A DNA stretch of 64,000 nt from Tetraselmis striata (GCA_006384855.1 VCJN01003309.1:62001-126000), one strand, 5' to 3'. Numbered from the stretch's first letter, positions 10,490 through 23,049 are shown. A program made the numbers and translations. Notes: generated from the letters alone by a model not told the origin.

Positions 10490-11840
10490 GTTCCTCACCG
10501 CCGAACTAAGACGCTTTACGGCGGCCGGCGCGTGGGAGAAGTCGTCGTGCGCATGTATGGTGGGTGTCATGGGCGTTCTTCGTTCCGAAGTCCGGCGACA
10601 ACCAGTGGCGTTTCATCATCGACCTCCGCGTACTCAACACCTTATGCATACGCAAGCGACTCACTACGGATGGAGACACTCATGGGCGTCCGACACCTGA
10701 CCGCGAAAGGGGACTACATGGTTTCGTTCGATCTGCAAGACGGCTTCTATGCCCTGGGCATCGCGCCCTCTGACCGCGACTACTTCACGGTAGTCAACAT
10801 CCGTGCGACCCTCTACCGGCTGTGCGGCCTCCCCATGGGCTGGTCGCTCAGCCCTTACAACTTCACGACGTTCACGATGACGTTCGTCAAGCACCTACGC
10901 TCTCCAACTACCCCCGCTGCGCCTGGCAATGTCCCGCGGTCGGGCCGCTGGGATGCGCGGCGGGCGGTGGAGGGGAGCGCGCATCTTACCATACATCGAC
11001 GATTTTCTTGCCGTTCGCCCCGTCGGAGCCGGAGGCGCTGGAGCTCCACCAGCGCGTCGCCGACCTGCTAGACAGCCTGGGCCTGCAGCGCAACTCACCA
11101 AAGGGCTGTGGGAGCCGGTCCAGTACGGCCATCACCTTGGGGTGGACATCGACTCGGCGACGGGATATTTTTATGCCCCGGTGGACAAACTGCAGCGGCT
11201 CGCGCGCCAAGCCAAGCAACTCCCGCAGCGCGCGGCCCGCGACGCCCGTAGGCTGCCCGTTCGGGAGCTGCAGTCGCTCGCTTGGCAATCCCGGCCGCGC
11301 GCTTCTACCTGCGGGAGCTCCACGACGTGGTGGGCTCCAAGAGGGGCGGCCGAGTTCTCATGACACACCAGCTGCGGCGCGACCTGCAGTGGTGGACCGC
11401 CGTGCCGACGCAGGCCAATAGCACTGCCCTGTGGAGACGACCTACATGCACTGCGACAGCTCCGGCTACGGTTGGGGTGCGGTGTTGAATGGCAAACTGG
11501 AGGCGCGGGGGTTCTGGGGGGCAGCCGACGAGCGCCAGCACATGACCAGGAAAGAATTGAAGGCCGTCCGGTTGGCAGTGGAGTCTTTCCTGCCGCACCT
11601 CGCTGGTCGCCGCGTGTTGCTGCACGAGGACAACCAGGGCTGGCGGTGTGCAGCGTCCTTGATGGCCTCACCTCCCGCTCTCCGGAGATGATGGCCGAAC
11701 TACGCAAGCTATGGTACCTGCCGGACAGCAACGGCGTACACATCAGAGCCCGCTACGTCCGGTCCGCTGCGAACGTCTGGGGCGGATCGACTGAGCCGAC
11801 ACCTCGACAGCGACGACTGGCAACCGGGCCCCGTCCTATT
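10490..11840 (+). other. Reverse transcriptase and RNase H region of the PAT-type element
   Basis: RT motifs are visible: FVPKSGDNQWRFIIDLRVLN, VSFDLQDGFYALGI, LPMGWSLSPYNF and the catalytic YIDD box near 11000. RNase H follows (HCDSSGYGWGAVL, then RKELKAVRLAVESF and LLHEDNQG). The D-S-S-G-Y-G-W-G signature is typical of DIRS and Ty3-type RNase H. Fossil. Confidence 0.85.
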
Positions 11841-12293
11841 CACAAAGAATGGAGGCCATGTGGGGTGCGCACTCCGTCGATCGGTTCACATCAACCCTAC
11901 CTGAACGCGATGCTGCCACGCTACAACGCTGCGTGGTTGGACCCCGGCTGCGAGGCGTGGACACCATGCACCTGCCTGTCCGATGCGGAGTGTCGTCGCG
12001 AGAACAACTACTAAAACTCCCCTGGCCGCTTCTGCCGGATCTGGTGCACCGCTACCGTCGTGCCCCCCCGTTGGGAGGGCAAGGTGTGGCACCAGGCACT
12101 TCCCGAGGTGGCGATGGCGGAGCGCATGGTACTGCCTCGCCGGGATCTTTTCCGGCCGGGGCGGAGGGCAGGGCGCGATATGCCCGGAGCGCCGCGCTGG
12201 GCAGTGAGTATCTTCCGTGTGCCATTCCGTCTTGGCTGCACTACCTGCGCCGCGGATCAGTGAGCGCAACCTTGGCGCTGTTCCCCGTACGAG

Positions 12294-13236
12294 GTGCTAC
12301 GTCTGTCGTCGTCAGACCAGCGCGCGCCACGCGTGCCGCAGGCAAAATATATGTTCGACATCCATACGAGCGGCACGAACCCTTGGGCAGCTAGTATGCG
12401 TCCGTACATGCGTTCAGTACTGGGCAACGACCTACTCGGCAAAACGGCGCTTCATTTGTACGCGTCGGCGTGGGCAGAGACTCCCGCCAGTACGTACGGT
12501 TGTGCCATCCACCCGTTCCTACAGTTCTGCGCTGGGCAGGGTGTGCCGACCCTGGGTGCCACGGCGGCAACCGTCGCGCGCTACATCGCGTGGCAGGGTT
12601 TGCGGGGGACTGTCAAGGCAGCCAGTTTGCAGGCTTGCCTTTCCGCGATCAACGGTTTCAACCGCGACCACGGCGCGGAGCCAGTGGCGCAAGGCAACCT
12701 CATCAACAAGGTGAGAAAGGGCCTCGCGGCATCGTAGCTTGATCCTGATCCGCTTGGGGTCCGCACCGACGTGCCCGCGCGCCCGGTTGATCACACGGAC
12801 ATAGCGGCTGGCGGAGACCATGCGTGAGGAGTTGCGACCCACATGGACCCACGACCAACATCCTTGTATCCTCTTGTTCCGCGCCGCGATGGCAGTCGTC
12901 GCCATGTACGGGTATGTGTTCTACGCGCGTGGCAAGGCCGGCGTAGCTTGCCAAAGAGGCTATTTGACGGTTACTATGGAGATACAGATGGCACAATCCT
13001 ACTGATGTAACATCCGAACGGGACCGAAAAGGCAGACGAGGGCAGCACTGTGACCGTAAGTTACAGTGCCAGATTCCGGCGCGGGCAGCCCCGGAATGCG
13101 GCCATGCTGCTATATTGTGATACCGCACACGCAGTTTACTGCGGTCAGCGCGGACTACCAGCAGCCCGGTGGGCAGTGACCCACGACGAGCCGGAGGCAT
13201 CGTGGACATCGGCCACTGCTACAGACTGGTTGCAGC
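12294..13236 (+). other. Tyrosine recombinase region of the PAT-type element, part before the insertions
   Basis: The SAM-like N-terminal part is visible (STYGCAIHPFLQFCAGQG, then LSAINGFNRDHG). The start of the catalytic domain follows with an Arg in an ARGKAGV context. The region runs up to the CACTA-like insertion at 13240. Fossil. Confidence 0.75.
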
Positions 13237-13239
13237 TAG

Positions 13240-13261
13240 CACTGTGAGATTCAGATGTGAC
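13240..13261 (+). repeat. Left terminal inverted repeat of the CACTA-like element
   Basis: Starts CACTGTGAGATTCAGATGTG; an exact inverse of 25069-25090. A second short match (GGTGACGAA) follows on both sides at slightly different spacing. Target duplication TAG immediately precedes it. Confidence 0.93.
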
Positions 13262-13965
13262 ATACAGGTGACGAAGCACTACTACTAGCGACTATTATTT
13301 ATCCGTGAAGGCTGCTGCTGGTGGCGGCACGTCCATCCAGTTACGTGCGAGTACATCCGGCGTTATTGCCGGCGGGCGATAAATCCTTTTTGTCATCATT
13401 CTGGTAGTCGTACGAGCCCGGTAAAATGTTACATGGCACTGACGTACAAGGTACAAGGTTGTCCGTGCAGTACCGGGTAGTACGCGATATATTTATTGAG
13501 CCGGTACCGGGTATCATAGTACCCGGTACCCGGTACCCGGGCACGATGGACAGTGGTCCTGTGGATAACTACGACTATTAGTACATGGGAGCGCAAATCG
13601 CAGCCGTACTATTCGGCCAAAGTGGGGAATTTTGTGTACATTATAGCTAGTACTGCTGAACGGGCCTGCCAGCCGTCCGATCAAAGGTCATCAGATGGGC
13701 GGTTTGGCTGCCATGTTTTGCCAAAGAGTGCTCACGTTACATAAATATTCGCGAGGGGGAGGGCGGGGGCAGGCAGCGGTTTGCCGAAGAATGTTTGAAT
13801 TACAATATTCGCGACAGCTGCCATCGGGGGATGTGGCCCGGGGGGGGGGGGGGGGGGGGGGGGGGGTGCGGGGGCGGGGGGACCACGCCCGCCCCGCCCC
13901 CCCCCGCCCCCCCTCGCCGCCAGCCGCTCCCGCCTGGGGGGGGGGGGGGGGTAAGGGGGCGGGGG

Positions 13966-14247
13966 CTACTGCTTGTTCTTGTTCTTGCGTGCCCGCGGGA
14001 CCCTCCGCTTCGACGATCTCGCTGCCTCCGCCTCCGCCTCCGCCTCCGCCTCCGCCTGCGCCTCCGACTCCGCCTCCGACTCCGCGACCGTCAGTTTCTT
14101 ACCTCGGCGTTTCTTCACTGGCCTCTTCCGCTTCTTGTCATCCGTCAGTGTCTTCACCACCCCGGGAGGCTGTGCCGTCGACGACGCCGCCATGAGCTTC
14201 CTTACCTTCGCGTCGGGACGCCCCCTGTGCCCAGACACCCACAACAA
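13966..14247 (-). CDS. Short basic/acidic repeat ORF in the CACTA-like element
   Basis: A 93-residue frame with a Lys/Arg-rich core (KKRKRPVKKRRGKK) followed by repeated Ala-Glu pairs and a basic end. It resembles a nuclear-localisation or linker segment of a larger protein. The strand agrees with the minus gene at 24.5 kb, but the connection is unproven. It may be an exon or a chance frame within a GAG/GCC repeat. Confidence 0.25.
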   Translation of the reverse strand: MLWVSGHRGRPDAKVRKLMAASSTAQPPGVVKTLTDDKKRKRPVKKRRGKKLTVAESEAESEAQAEAEAEAEAEAARSSKRRVPRARKNKNKQ

Positions 14248-14981
14248 GCCACAATCGTTTCGCCTTTAAGCGGCTGAGGATGCGGCCTCCTCGGCCACCA
14301 CGAGTTGCGCCGCTGGCACTGTGGAAGCCTTGGCGTTGAGGTGGGCCTTAACGGCGCTCCCGGACGAACCTGCGCGCGGCACAAGTTAGCCACGAGTGGG
14401 TGCGTGCTAATGTGGAGGATGGAGTGTTTTGTTGCGCGCCCACCTTGTCACGCGTTTCCTCATGTCTTTCTCGTCCTCCTCGATGCCGGCGGCGCGGACA
14501 CGCGAGACAACAAGGCTCGCCGCCCACGTTTGCCCGGGGGGGCGAGGTCGGCCATGGCGCTGTGAGCGGTGAAGGGGGGGGGGGGCGGCCGAGGTGGAGA
14601 AACTAACACCCAGTCGACGACCGCCTTCCGCAGCAGTCAACGACACATCGGAGGCGAGGAGCAGCGCGCCACTACTATTTATATGCACGTATTGTCAAGA
14701 GCTAGTCGGTGCGGCATTGTGTCGGTGTAATTTCGCAATGTTTATTGTTGAAGTAGCACGGCGTAATGGATACGGCGAGTGAATCCGGGATAATGTGTGC
14801 GACGAATGTGCGCGCGCAGCGGTGTGCGGCGGTGTGCGGCGGCGGTGTGCGGCGGTGTGCACCGATGTTAATTTAGTGTGAATATTATATCGGCCGTAGA
14901 CGATCAGGTCTGGCAGCACCGCCCGTGCTTGTAAATAAGCGACAATGGGTCTAGTCTCCCGCTAGTCTGTGCACCGCAAGT

Positions 14982-16090
14982 GCACTCCGCAAGCCTCGCC
15001 TCCATCCGCGTCGGAACCGGTAGTAAGTGTTGTTGTGTGCGCACATCGTGACAATATTACACGGTGGCAATTGCAATTATTAGCGGTGGATAATGTGAAG
15101 GCGTTTTCGAAATCGACAAAGAATGAGGCGGTGCTGGCGGAGTGCATTGGCGGTGCATAGAATAGCGTGTCCCAGGGGTTTTGGCTGCATCGGACGCCGT
15201 ATTCCCACCCATCCGGCACGGAATGTCCGGTTTTTACACATTTGTGTGTTCATAAAGTGTGAATATTACGCGTCTTTTACGCCGGGTGGATGGGCATCCG
15301 GCGTCCGATGCACCCCAATTATTTGCAGCACGCTACTCTACGCACCCCCAACGCACTCCGCAAGCCTCGCCTCCATCCGCGTCGGAACCGGTAGTAAGTG
15401 TTGTTGTGTGCGCACATCGTGACAACATATTACACGGTGGCAATTGCAATTAGCGGTGGATAATGTGAAGGCGTTTTCGAAATCGACAGAGAATGAGGCG
15501 GTGCTGGCGGAGTGCATTGGCGGTGCATAGAATAGCGTGTCCCTGGGGTTTTGGCTGCATCGGACGCCGTATTCCCACCCATCCGGCACGGAATGTCCGG
15601 TTTTCACACATTTGTGTGTTAATAAAGTGTGAATATTACGCGTCTTTTACGCCGGGTGGATGGGCATCCGGCGTCCGATGCACCCCAATTATTTGCAGCA
15701 CGCTACTCTACGCACCCCCAACGCACTCCGCAAGCCTCGCCTCCATCCGCGTCGGAACCGGTAGTAAGTGTTGTTGTGTGCGCACATCGTGACAACATAT
15801 TACACGGTGGCAATTGCAATTAGCGGTGGATAATGTGAAGGCGTTTTCGAAATCGACAGAGAATGAGGCGGTGCTGGCGGAGTGCATTGGCGGTGCATAG
15901 AATAGCGTGTCCCTGGGGTTTTGGCTGCATCGGACGCCGTATTCCCACCCATCCGGCACGGTATGTCCGGTTTTCACACATTTGCGTGTGAATATATATA
16001 GTGTGAATATTACGTACGCGTCTTTTACGCTGGGTGGATGGGCATCCGGCGTCCGATGCACCCCGAATCTCACCAACACGCTACTCTACG
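14982..16090. repeat. Three tandem ~370-bp repeats
   Basis: The block starting GCACTCCGCAAGCCTCGCC recurs at 14982, 15353 and 15723 (periods 371 and 370 bp), with almost identical sequence. The last unit diverges after about 16040. Each unit contains GGTAGTAAGTGTTGTTGTG and the segment TACGCCGGGTGGATGGGCAT. The array sits in the left third of the CACTA-like element and is probably non-coding. Confidence 0.9.
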
Positions 16091-16930
16091 CACGCCCAAC
16101 GCACTCCGCCAGCCCCGCCTCTTACCGCGCAGGTCCTACGTTCCATTGTATGTATATACATACGTACATGTACTGCTCCGAAACCAGCCCAAACTTAATG
16201 AGTGCACAAGTGTAAATGGGGGGGGTGGGGGGGTGGGGGGGGGGTGTGGCGGCGGGGCATCCACTCACACATACCCCGGCGATGCATGACAGATATTACA
16301 TGCCGTGGCGGGTCGGCGGGCCGACCCGGCGGGCCGACCCGGCGGGGGGGGGGGGGGGGGGGGGCGTCTATTCAACTACACGTGCGACAGTGTCGTTTCG
16401 TGGAGCAGTATATGTGCCCGGCCTCATTTACACCGCCCCCTACCTGCGCTGCATGGTCCACCCCTACGAATTACTTAGCACAAACCGCCATTACTTAATA
16501 GGAACCTAGCACAGCCAGGCTTATATGCCCGCTTTGCCGATCAACTTCTACGCACTTTCCGTCCCTTAACCGCCGGACATGGGGGTTAAGCCGCCAGCCT
16601 CGGCAGTTGCTTAGCCAGACTTGGCATCCCGTACCGTGTCCATGGCTTCGCAGCTCTGCCGCCGGCACACGCCGAGTCCGGCGCTTGCTGCCGCGGGGTT
16701 GCGCACGCATGCACGCACGGTAATACGCCGCCGACGCCGCCACGCTTATTTCCACCACCTTCGCCAGCCGCAGCTTCGCACGCCTTTCCGCCAACATACG
16801 AAACGCACGAATCCCCCCCCCCCCCCCCCCCCCCGTCCCCGCGTCATGTATATTATATTCGAGGCGACTATGCGGGGCGCAGCACACGCCGCGGCGTGGG
16901 TCGGCGGAGCGGCAGGCGGCGGGAGCCCTA

Positions 16931-17737
16931 ATGGCCGGGCAGTATTCACACCCACACAGGCACCGCCGCTCACCTCCGACGCGGATGAACCGCCTCCCAA
17001 AGGAAACATGCCGGTTGGTGGTAATCCCAGCAGGCGTGGGGTGCCGGCGCCGGTACTGGTGCGACGGAGCTGTCGCGTCAGGAACCGCACCGCATGTGGA
17101 GCAACACATGGCGGTGCCGGCCCCACCTATGTCTAGGGCCACCTCCTCACAACACCCCGCCACGACGGCGTCGGCCACCGCCGACGGCGCCGTTGCGGGG
17201 GGGGACGCCCTGCCAGGCGACGATGATGCGCCTGGTGCGCCGCGTCAGGAGGCGGAGGAGGCCGTGGTCGAGGCGACTGATCGGGCTGAGGGGGTTGTCG
17301 AGGCGAGCGAGGCTGCGCTCGCGCCACCCGCCCCGCAGCCACCTGCGGGACATGCCGACTTGCTCGTCGCCATGTTGACCGGAGCACTACGAGCAGTGGC
17401 GGGAGGCGGCCACATGCACTATCATGTGCGTGTCCTGGCCGGACGCCCGTCATGCGTGGACTGCGGCCAACGGACGGACTGGGAGTGTTGCTGCGACGGC
17501 ACCCCGGCTTTGTGCGGCCCCAAGTACCCATGCATGGCGACCCATCAGCGGGCAGTCCTCTGCCCGACCACGGCCACGGTGAGGGCGGAGTTCCGCCATG
17601 TCAGGGACGCGTTCCACGACGCGACTCGCGCCGCCGTGTGTGAGGCTTCCGAGAAGGCACGCGCGGCTGGTAGGGTGCGCAGGGTGAGGCGGCGGACGGC
17701 CCAGGAGCTGAAGGAGAGCGAGACATGCCGTCAGTGA
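16931..17737 (+). CDS. Hypothetical protein with transposase-type cysteine cluster
   Basis: A 268-residue frame. The central part is Ala/Asp/Glu-rich (EAEEAVVEATDRAEGVVEAS), followed by a cysteine cluster CVDCGQRTDWECCCDG then ALCGPKYPC and a His (near residues 176-204), and a basic helical C-terminus. The C-x2-C-x-(K/R)-T...C-x-C...LC...C...H spacing resembles the C-terminal zinc-binding domain of piggyBac-like and related DDE transposases. No DDE core is visible in this frame, so it could be the last exon of a longer gene. A second Cys-rich stretch (17790-17920) follows in another frame. Confidence 0.4.
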   Translation: MAGQYSHPHRHRRSPPTRMNRLPKETCRLVVIPAGVGCRRRYWCDGAVASGTAPHVEQHMAVPAPPMSRATSSQHPATTASATADGAVAGGDALPGDDDAPGAPRQEAEEAVVEATDRAEGVVEASEAALAPPAPQPPAGHADLLVAMLTGALRAVAGGGHMHYHVRVLAGRPSCVDCGQRTDWECCCDGTPALCGPKYPCMATHQRAVLCPTTATVRAEFRHVRDAFHDATRAAVCEASEKARAAGRVRRVRRRTAQELKESETCRQ

Positions 17738-18505
17738 GGTCGGGCGCAATGTCATTGGGTGGGGCACACGGACGTGTAACACTTGCACTTTGCGCGTACT
17801 GCTGGGTTACATCCAAGCGGTGTCACACTATGCAACCGGAAAGGCTGCGTTGCTACTGCAAACGATGCTACGCCTCACTCGGTAGCAACCGCTGCCCCGC
17901 CCATCCCACTCGGGATGCTGAGAGCAGCTAAAGGGCACCGGGGGCGGGGCAAGAGGGAGCAGGGCCAATGATTGTGGAAGAGCGGGGACCCGCTTGCATG
18001 CCATCGTATTATATCTTGCACAATATCTGTTGCTGCACTCATATCTCACATCACTAGCTTAGCTATAGTGATTCCCCCCCCCCCCCCCCCCCCCCCGCAC
18101 CGCGGACGCACAAGCCTGGGTATACGCATCAACTGCCCGCCGGGATGAGAAACTGGTATTGGTAGTGTGTCTGTGGGGTGGAGGGGGGGCAAAAGAGCTG
18201 CCAATTGCTGCCAAGCTGGTGCGTTACATTGGGGCAGGCGCTGGGCAGACAATTGGGGCTCGCTTCAGAGCATTGTCTAGTGCCTATGCGGCTGCGCCGC
18301 CTCCGCCGCATGCAGACTCTCCGGGCTCACCAGCACCGCCACCTCAGTCATGCGGCCCTGCATCCCGCAGCCCGCCGCCGCCAGCCAGATCAGAGGTATC
18401 CAGAAGCCAGTGCTGGGGTTGTTGCGGCATGACCGCATAGTTTTCAGCGCCTGCCGTCCACAACTTGTAATGCATCCCTTTCCGCCGATTCCGCTGTATG
18501 CGCTG

Positions 18506-21500
18506 TCTTGGCGCCGCGCTGCCCCGGCCGCCGCGCCTTGGCGCCGTGCTGCCCCGGCCGCCGCGCGTTGGCGCCGCGCTGCCCCGGCCGCCGCGCCTTG
18601 GCGCCGCGCTGCCCCGGCCGCCGCGCCTTGGCGCCGCGCTGCCCCGGCCGCCGCGCCTTGGCGCCGCGCTGCCCCGGCCGCCGCGCCTTGGCGCCGCGCT
18701 GCCCCGCCCATCCCGCTCGCGTTGGCGCCGCGCTGCCCCGGCCGCCGCGCCTTGGCGCCGCGCTGCCCCGGCCGCCGCGCCTTGGCGCCGCGCTGCCCCG
18801 GCCGCCGCGCGTTGGCGCCGCGCTGCCCCGGCCGCCGCGCCTTGGCGCCGCGCTGCCCCGGCCGCCGCGCGTTGGCGCCGCGCTGCCCCGGCCGCCGCGC
18901 CTTGGCGCCGCGCTGCCCCGGCCGCCGCGCGTTGGCGCCGCGCTGCCCCGGCCGCCGCGCCTTGGCGCCGCGCTGCCCCGGCCGCCGCGCCTTGGCGCCG
19001 CGCTGCCCCGGCCGCCGCGCCTTGGCGCCGCGCTGCCCCGGCCGCCGCGCCTTGGCGCCGCGCTGCCCCGCCCATCCCACTCGCGTTGGCGCCGCGCTGC
19101 CCCGGCCGCCGCGCGTTGGCGCCGCGCTGCCCCGGCCGCCGCGCGTTGGCGCCGCGCTGCCCCGGCCGCCGCGCCTTGGCGCCGCGCTGCCCCGGCCGCC
19201 GCGCCTTGGCGCCGCGCTGCCCCGGCCGCCGCGCGTTGGCGCCGCGCTGCCCCGGCCGCCGCGCCTTGGCGCCGCGCTGCCCCGGCCGCCGCGCCTTGGC
19301 GCCGCGCTGCCCCGGCCGCCGCGCCTTGGCGCCGCGCTGCCCCGCCCATCCCACTCGCGTTGGCGCCGCGCTGCCCCGGCCGCCGCGCCTTGGCGCCGCG
19401 CTGCCCCGGCCGCCGCGCCTTGGCGCCGCGCTGCCCCGGCCGCCGCGCGTTGGCGCCGCGCTGCCCCGGCCGCCGCGCCTTGGCGCCGCGCTGCCCCGGC
19501 CGCCGCGCGTTGGCGCCGCGCTGCCCCGGCCGCCGCGCCTTGGCGCCGCGCTGCCCCGGCCGCCGCGCCTTGGCGCCGCGCTGCCCCGGCCGCCGCGCCT
19601 TGGCGCCGCGCTGCCCCGGCCGCCGCGCCTTGGCGCCGCGCTGCCCCGGCCGCCGCGCCTTGGCGCCGCGCTGCCCCGGCCGCCGCGCCTTGGCGCCGCG
19701 CTGCCCCGGCCGCCGCGCGTTGGCGCCGCGCTGCCCCGCCCATCCCACTCGCGTTGGCGCCGCGCTGCCCCGGCCGCCGCGCCTTGGCGCCGCGCTGCCC
19801 CGGCCGCCGCGCCTTGGCGCCGCGCTGCCCCGGCCGCCGCGCCTTGGCGCCGCGCTGCCCCGGCCGCCGCGCCTTGGCGCCGCGCTGCCCCGGCCGCCGC
19901 GCCTTGGCGCCGCGCTGCCCCGGCCGCCGCGCCTTGGCGCCGCGCTGCCCCGGCCGCCGCGCCTTGGCGCCGCGCTGCCCCGGCCGCCGCGCCTTGGCGC
20001 CGCGCTGCCCCGCCCATCCCGCTCGCGTTGGCGCCGCGCTGCCCCGGCCGCCGCGCCTTGGCGCCGCGCTGCCCCGGCCGCCGCGCCTTGGCGCCGCGCT
20101 GCCCCGGCCGCCGCGCGTTGGCGCCGCGCTGCCCCGGCCGCCGCGCCTTGGCGCCGCGCTGCCCCGGCCGCCGCGCGTTGGCGCCGCGCTGCCCCGGCCG
20201 CCGCGCCTTGGCGCCGCGCTGCCCCGGCCGCCGCGCGTTGGCGCCGCGCTGCCCCGGCCGCCGCGCCTTGGCGCCGCGCTGCCCCGGCCGCCGCGCGTTG
20301 GCGCCGCGCTGCCCCGGCCGCCGCGCCTTGGCGCCGCGCTGCCCCGGCCGCCGCGCCTTGGCGCCGCGCTGCCCCGCCCATCCCACTCGCGTTGGCGCCG
20401 CGCTGCCCCGGCCGCCGCGCGTTGGCGCCGCGCTGCCCCGGCCGCCGCGCGTTGGCGCCGCGCTGCCCCGGCCGCCGCGCCTTGGCGCCGCGCTGCCCCG
20501 GCCGCCGCGCCTTGGCGCCGCGCTGCCCCGGCCGCCGCGCGTTGGCGCCGCGCTGCCCCGGCCGCCGCGCCTTGGCGCCGCGCTGCCCCGGCCGCCGCGC
20601 CTTGGCGCCGCGCTGCCCCGGCCGCCGCGCCTTGGCGCCGCGCTGCCCCGCCCATCCCACTCGCGTTGGCGCCGCGCTGCCCCGGCCGCCGCGCCTTGGC
20701 GCCGCGCTGCCCCGGCCGCCGCGCCTTGGCGCCGCGCTGCCCCGGCCGCCGCGCGTTGGCGCCGCGCTGCCCCGGCCGCCGCGCCTTGGCGCCGCGCTGC
20801 CCCGGCCGCCGCGCGTTGGCGCCGCGCTGCCCCGGCCGCCGCGCCTTGGCGCCGCGCTGCCCCGGCCGCCGCGCCTTGGCGCCGCGCTGCCCCGGCCGCC
20901 GCGCCTTGGCGCCGCGCTGCCCCGGCCGCCGCGCCTTGGCGCCGCGCTGCCCCGGCCGCCGCGCCTTGGCGCCGCGCTGCCCCGGCCGCCGCGCCTTGGC
21001 GCCGCGCTGCCCCGGCCGCCGCGCGTTGGCGCCGCGCTGCCCCGCCCATCCCACTCGCGTTGGCGCCGCGCTGCCCCGGCCGCCGCGCCTTGGCGCCGCG
21101 CTGCCCCGGCCGCCGCGCCTTGGCGCCGCGCTGCCCCGGCCGCCGCGCCTTGGCGCCGCGCTGCCCCGGCCGCCGCGCCTTGGCGCCGCGCTGCCCCGGC
21201 CGCCGCGCCTTGGCGCCGCGCTGCCCCGGCCGCCGCGCCTTGGCGCCGCGCTGCCCCGGCCGCCGCGCCTTGGCGCCGCGCTGCCCCGGCCGCCGCGCCT
21301 TGGCGCCGCGCTGCCCCGGCCGCCGCGCCTTGGCGCCGCGCTGCCCCGGCCGCCGCGCCTTGGCGCCGCGCTGCCCCGCCCATCCCGCTCGCGTTGGCGC
21401 CGCGCTGCCCCGGCCGCCGCGCCTTGGCGCCGCGCTGCCCCGGCCGCCGCGCCTTGGCGCCGCGCTGCCCCGGCCGCCGCGCCTTGGCGCCGCGCTGCCC

Positions 21501-23046
21501 CGGCCGCCGCGCCTTGGCGCCGCGCTGCCCCGCCCATCCCACTCGCGTTGGCGCCGCGCTGCCCCGGCCGCCGCGCGTTGGCGCCGCGCTGCCCCGGCCG
21601 CCGCGCGTTGGCGCCGCGCTGCCCCGGCCGCCGCGCCTTGGCGCCGCGCTGCCCCGGCCGCCGCGCCTTGGCGCCGCGCTGCCCCGGCCGCCGCGCGTTG
21701 GCGCCGCGCTGCCCCGGCCGCCGCGCCTTGGCGCCGCGCTGCCCCGGCCGCCGCGCCTTGGCGCCGCGCTGCCCCGGCCGCCGCGCCTTGGCGCCGCGCT
21801 GCCCCGCCCATCCCACTCGCGTTGGCGCCGCGCTGCCCCGGCCGCCGCGCCTTGGCGCCGCGCTGCCCCGGCCGCCGCGCCTTGGCGCCGCGCTGCCCCG
21901 GCCGCCGCGCGTTGGCGCCGCGCTGCCCCGGCCGCCGCGCCTTGGCGCCGCGCTGCCCCGGCCGCCGCGCGTTGGCGCCGCGCTGCCCCGGCCGCCGCGC
22001 CTTGGCGCCGCGCTGCCCCGGCCGCCGCGCCTTGGCGCCGCGCTGCCCCGGCCGCCGCGCCTTGGCGCCGCGCTGCCCCGGCCGCCGCGCCTTGGCGCCG
22101 CGCTGCCCCGGCCGCCGCGCCTTGGCGCCGCGCTGCCCCGGCCGCCGCGCCTTGGCGCCGCGCTGCCCCGGCCGCCGCGCGTTGGCGCCGCGCTGCCCCG
22201 CCCATCCCACTCGCGTTGGCGCCGCGCTGCCCCGGCCGCCGCGCCTTGGCGCCGCGCTGCCCCGGCCGCCGCGCCTTGGCGCCGCGCTGCCCCGGCCGCC
22301 GCGCCTTGGCGCCGCGCTGCCCCGGCCGCCGCGCCTTGGCGCCGCGCTGCCCCGGCCGCCGCGCCTTGGCGCCGCGCTGCCCCGGCCGCCGCGCCTTGGC
22401 GCCGCGCTGCCCCGGCCGCCGCGCCTTGGCGCCGCGCTGCCCCGGCCGCCGCGCCTTGGCGCCGCGCTGCCCCGGCCGCCGCGCCTTGGCGCCGCGCTGC
22501 CCCGGCCGCCGCGCGTTGGCGCCGCGCTGCCCCGCCCATCCCACTCGCGTTGGCGCCGCGCTGCCCCGGCCGCCGCGCGTTGGCGCCGCGCTGCCCCGGC
22601 CGCCGCGCGTTGGCGCCGCGCTGCCCCGGCCGCCGCGCCTTGGCGCCGCGCTGCCCCGGCCGCCGCGCCTTGGCGCCGCGCTGCCCCGGCCGCCGCGCGT
22701 TGGCGCCGCGCTGCCCCGGCCGCCGCGCGTTGGCGCCGCGCTGCCCCGGCCGCCGCGCGTTGGCGCCGCGCTGCCCCGGCCGCCGCGCCTTGGCGCCGCG
22801 CTGCCCCGGCCGCCGCGCGTTGGCGCCGCGCTGCCCCGCCCATCCCACTCGCGTTGGCGCCGCGCTGCCCCGGCCGCCGCGCCTTGGCGCCGCGCTGCCC
22901 CGGCCGCCGCGCGTTGGCGCCGCGCTGCCCCGGCCGCCGCGCCTTGGCGCCGCGCTGCCCCGGCCGCCGCACGTTGGCGCCGCGCTGCCCCGGCCGCCGC
23001 GCCTTGGCGCCGCGCTGCCCCGGCCGCCGCGCCTTGGCGCCGCGCT
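18506..23046. repeat. 30-bp GC-rich minisatellite with 34-bp punctuating variant (higher-order array)
   Basis: About 150 tandem units. The main unit is 30 bp (TTGGCGCCGCGCTGCCCCGG plus ten more), with a C/G variant at one position (CGCCTT or CGCGTT). A 34-bp variant carrying CCCATCCCACTCGCG occurs 14 times, at 18707, 19071, 19345, 19739, 20013, 20377, 20651, 21045, 21379, 21533, 21807, 22201, 22535 and 22839. Spacings are 364, 274, 394, 274, 364, 274, 394, 334, 154, 274, 394, 334 and 304 bp, so the ordered block 364-274-394 is repeated: higher-order duplication. Because 30 is a multiple of three and no unit has a stop, frames longer than 1500 codons run through on both strands; I regard them as artefacts. 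Confidence 0.97.
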
Positions 23047-23049
23047 GGG

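Noticed and set aside
16495-17178. 227-codon minus-strand frame within the CACTA-like element
   Set aside because: It overlaps the plus ORF carrying the cysteine cluster and shows no motif of its own.
18506-23046. Regular array resembling a CRISPR locus
   Set aside because: There are no unique spacers, only variants of one unit; no cas genes; and the context is a eukaryotic transposon.
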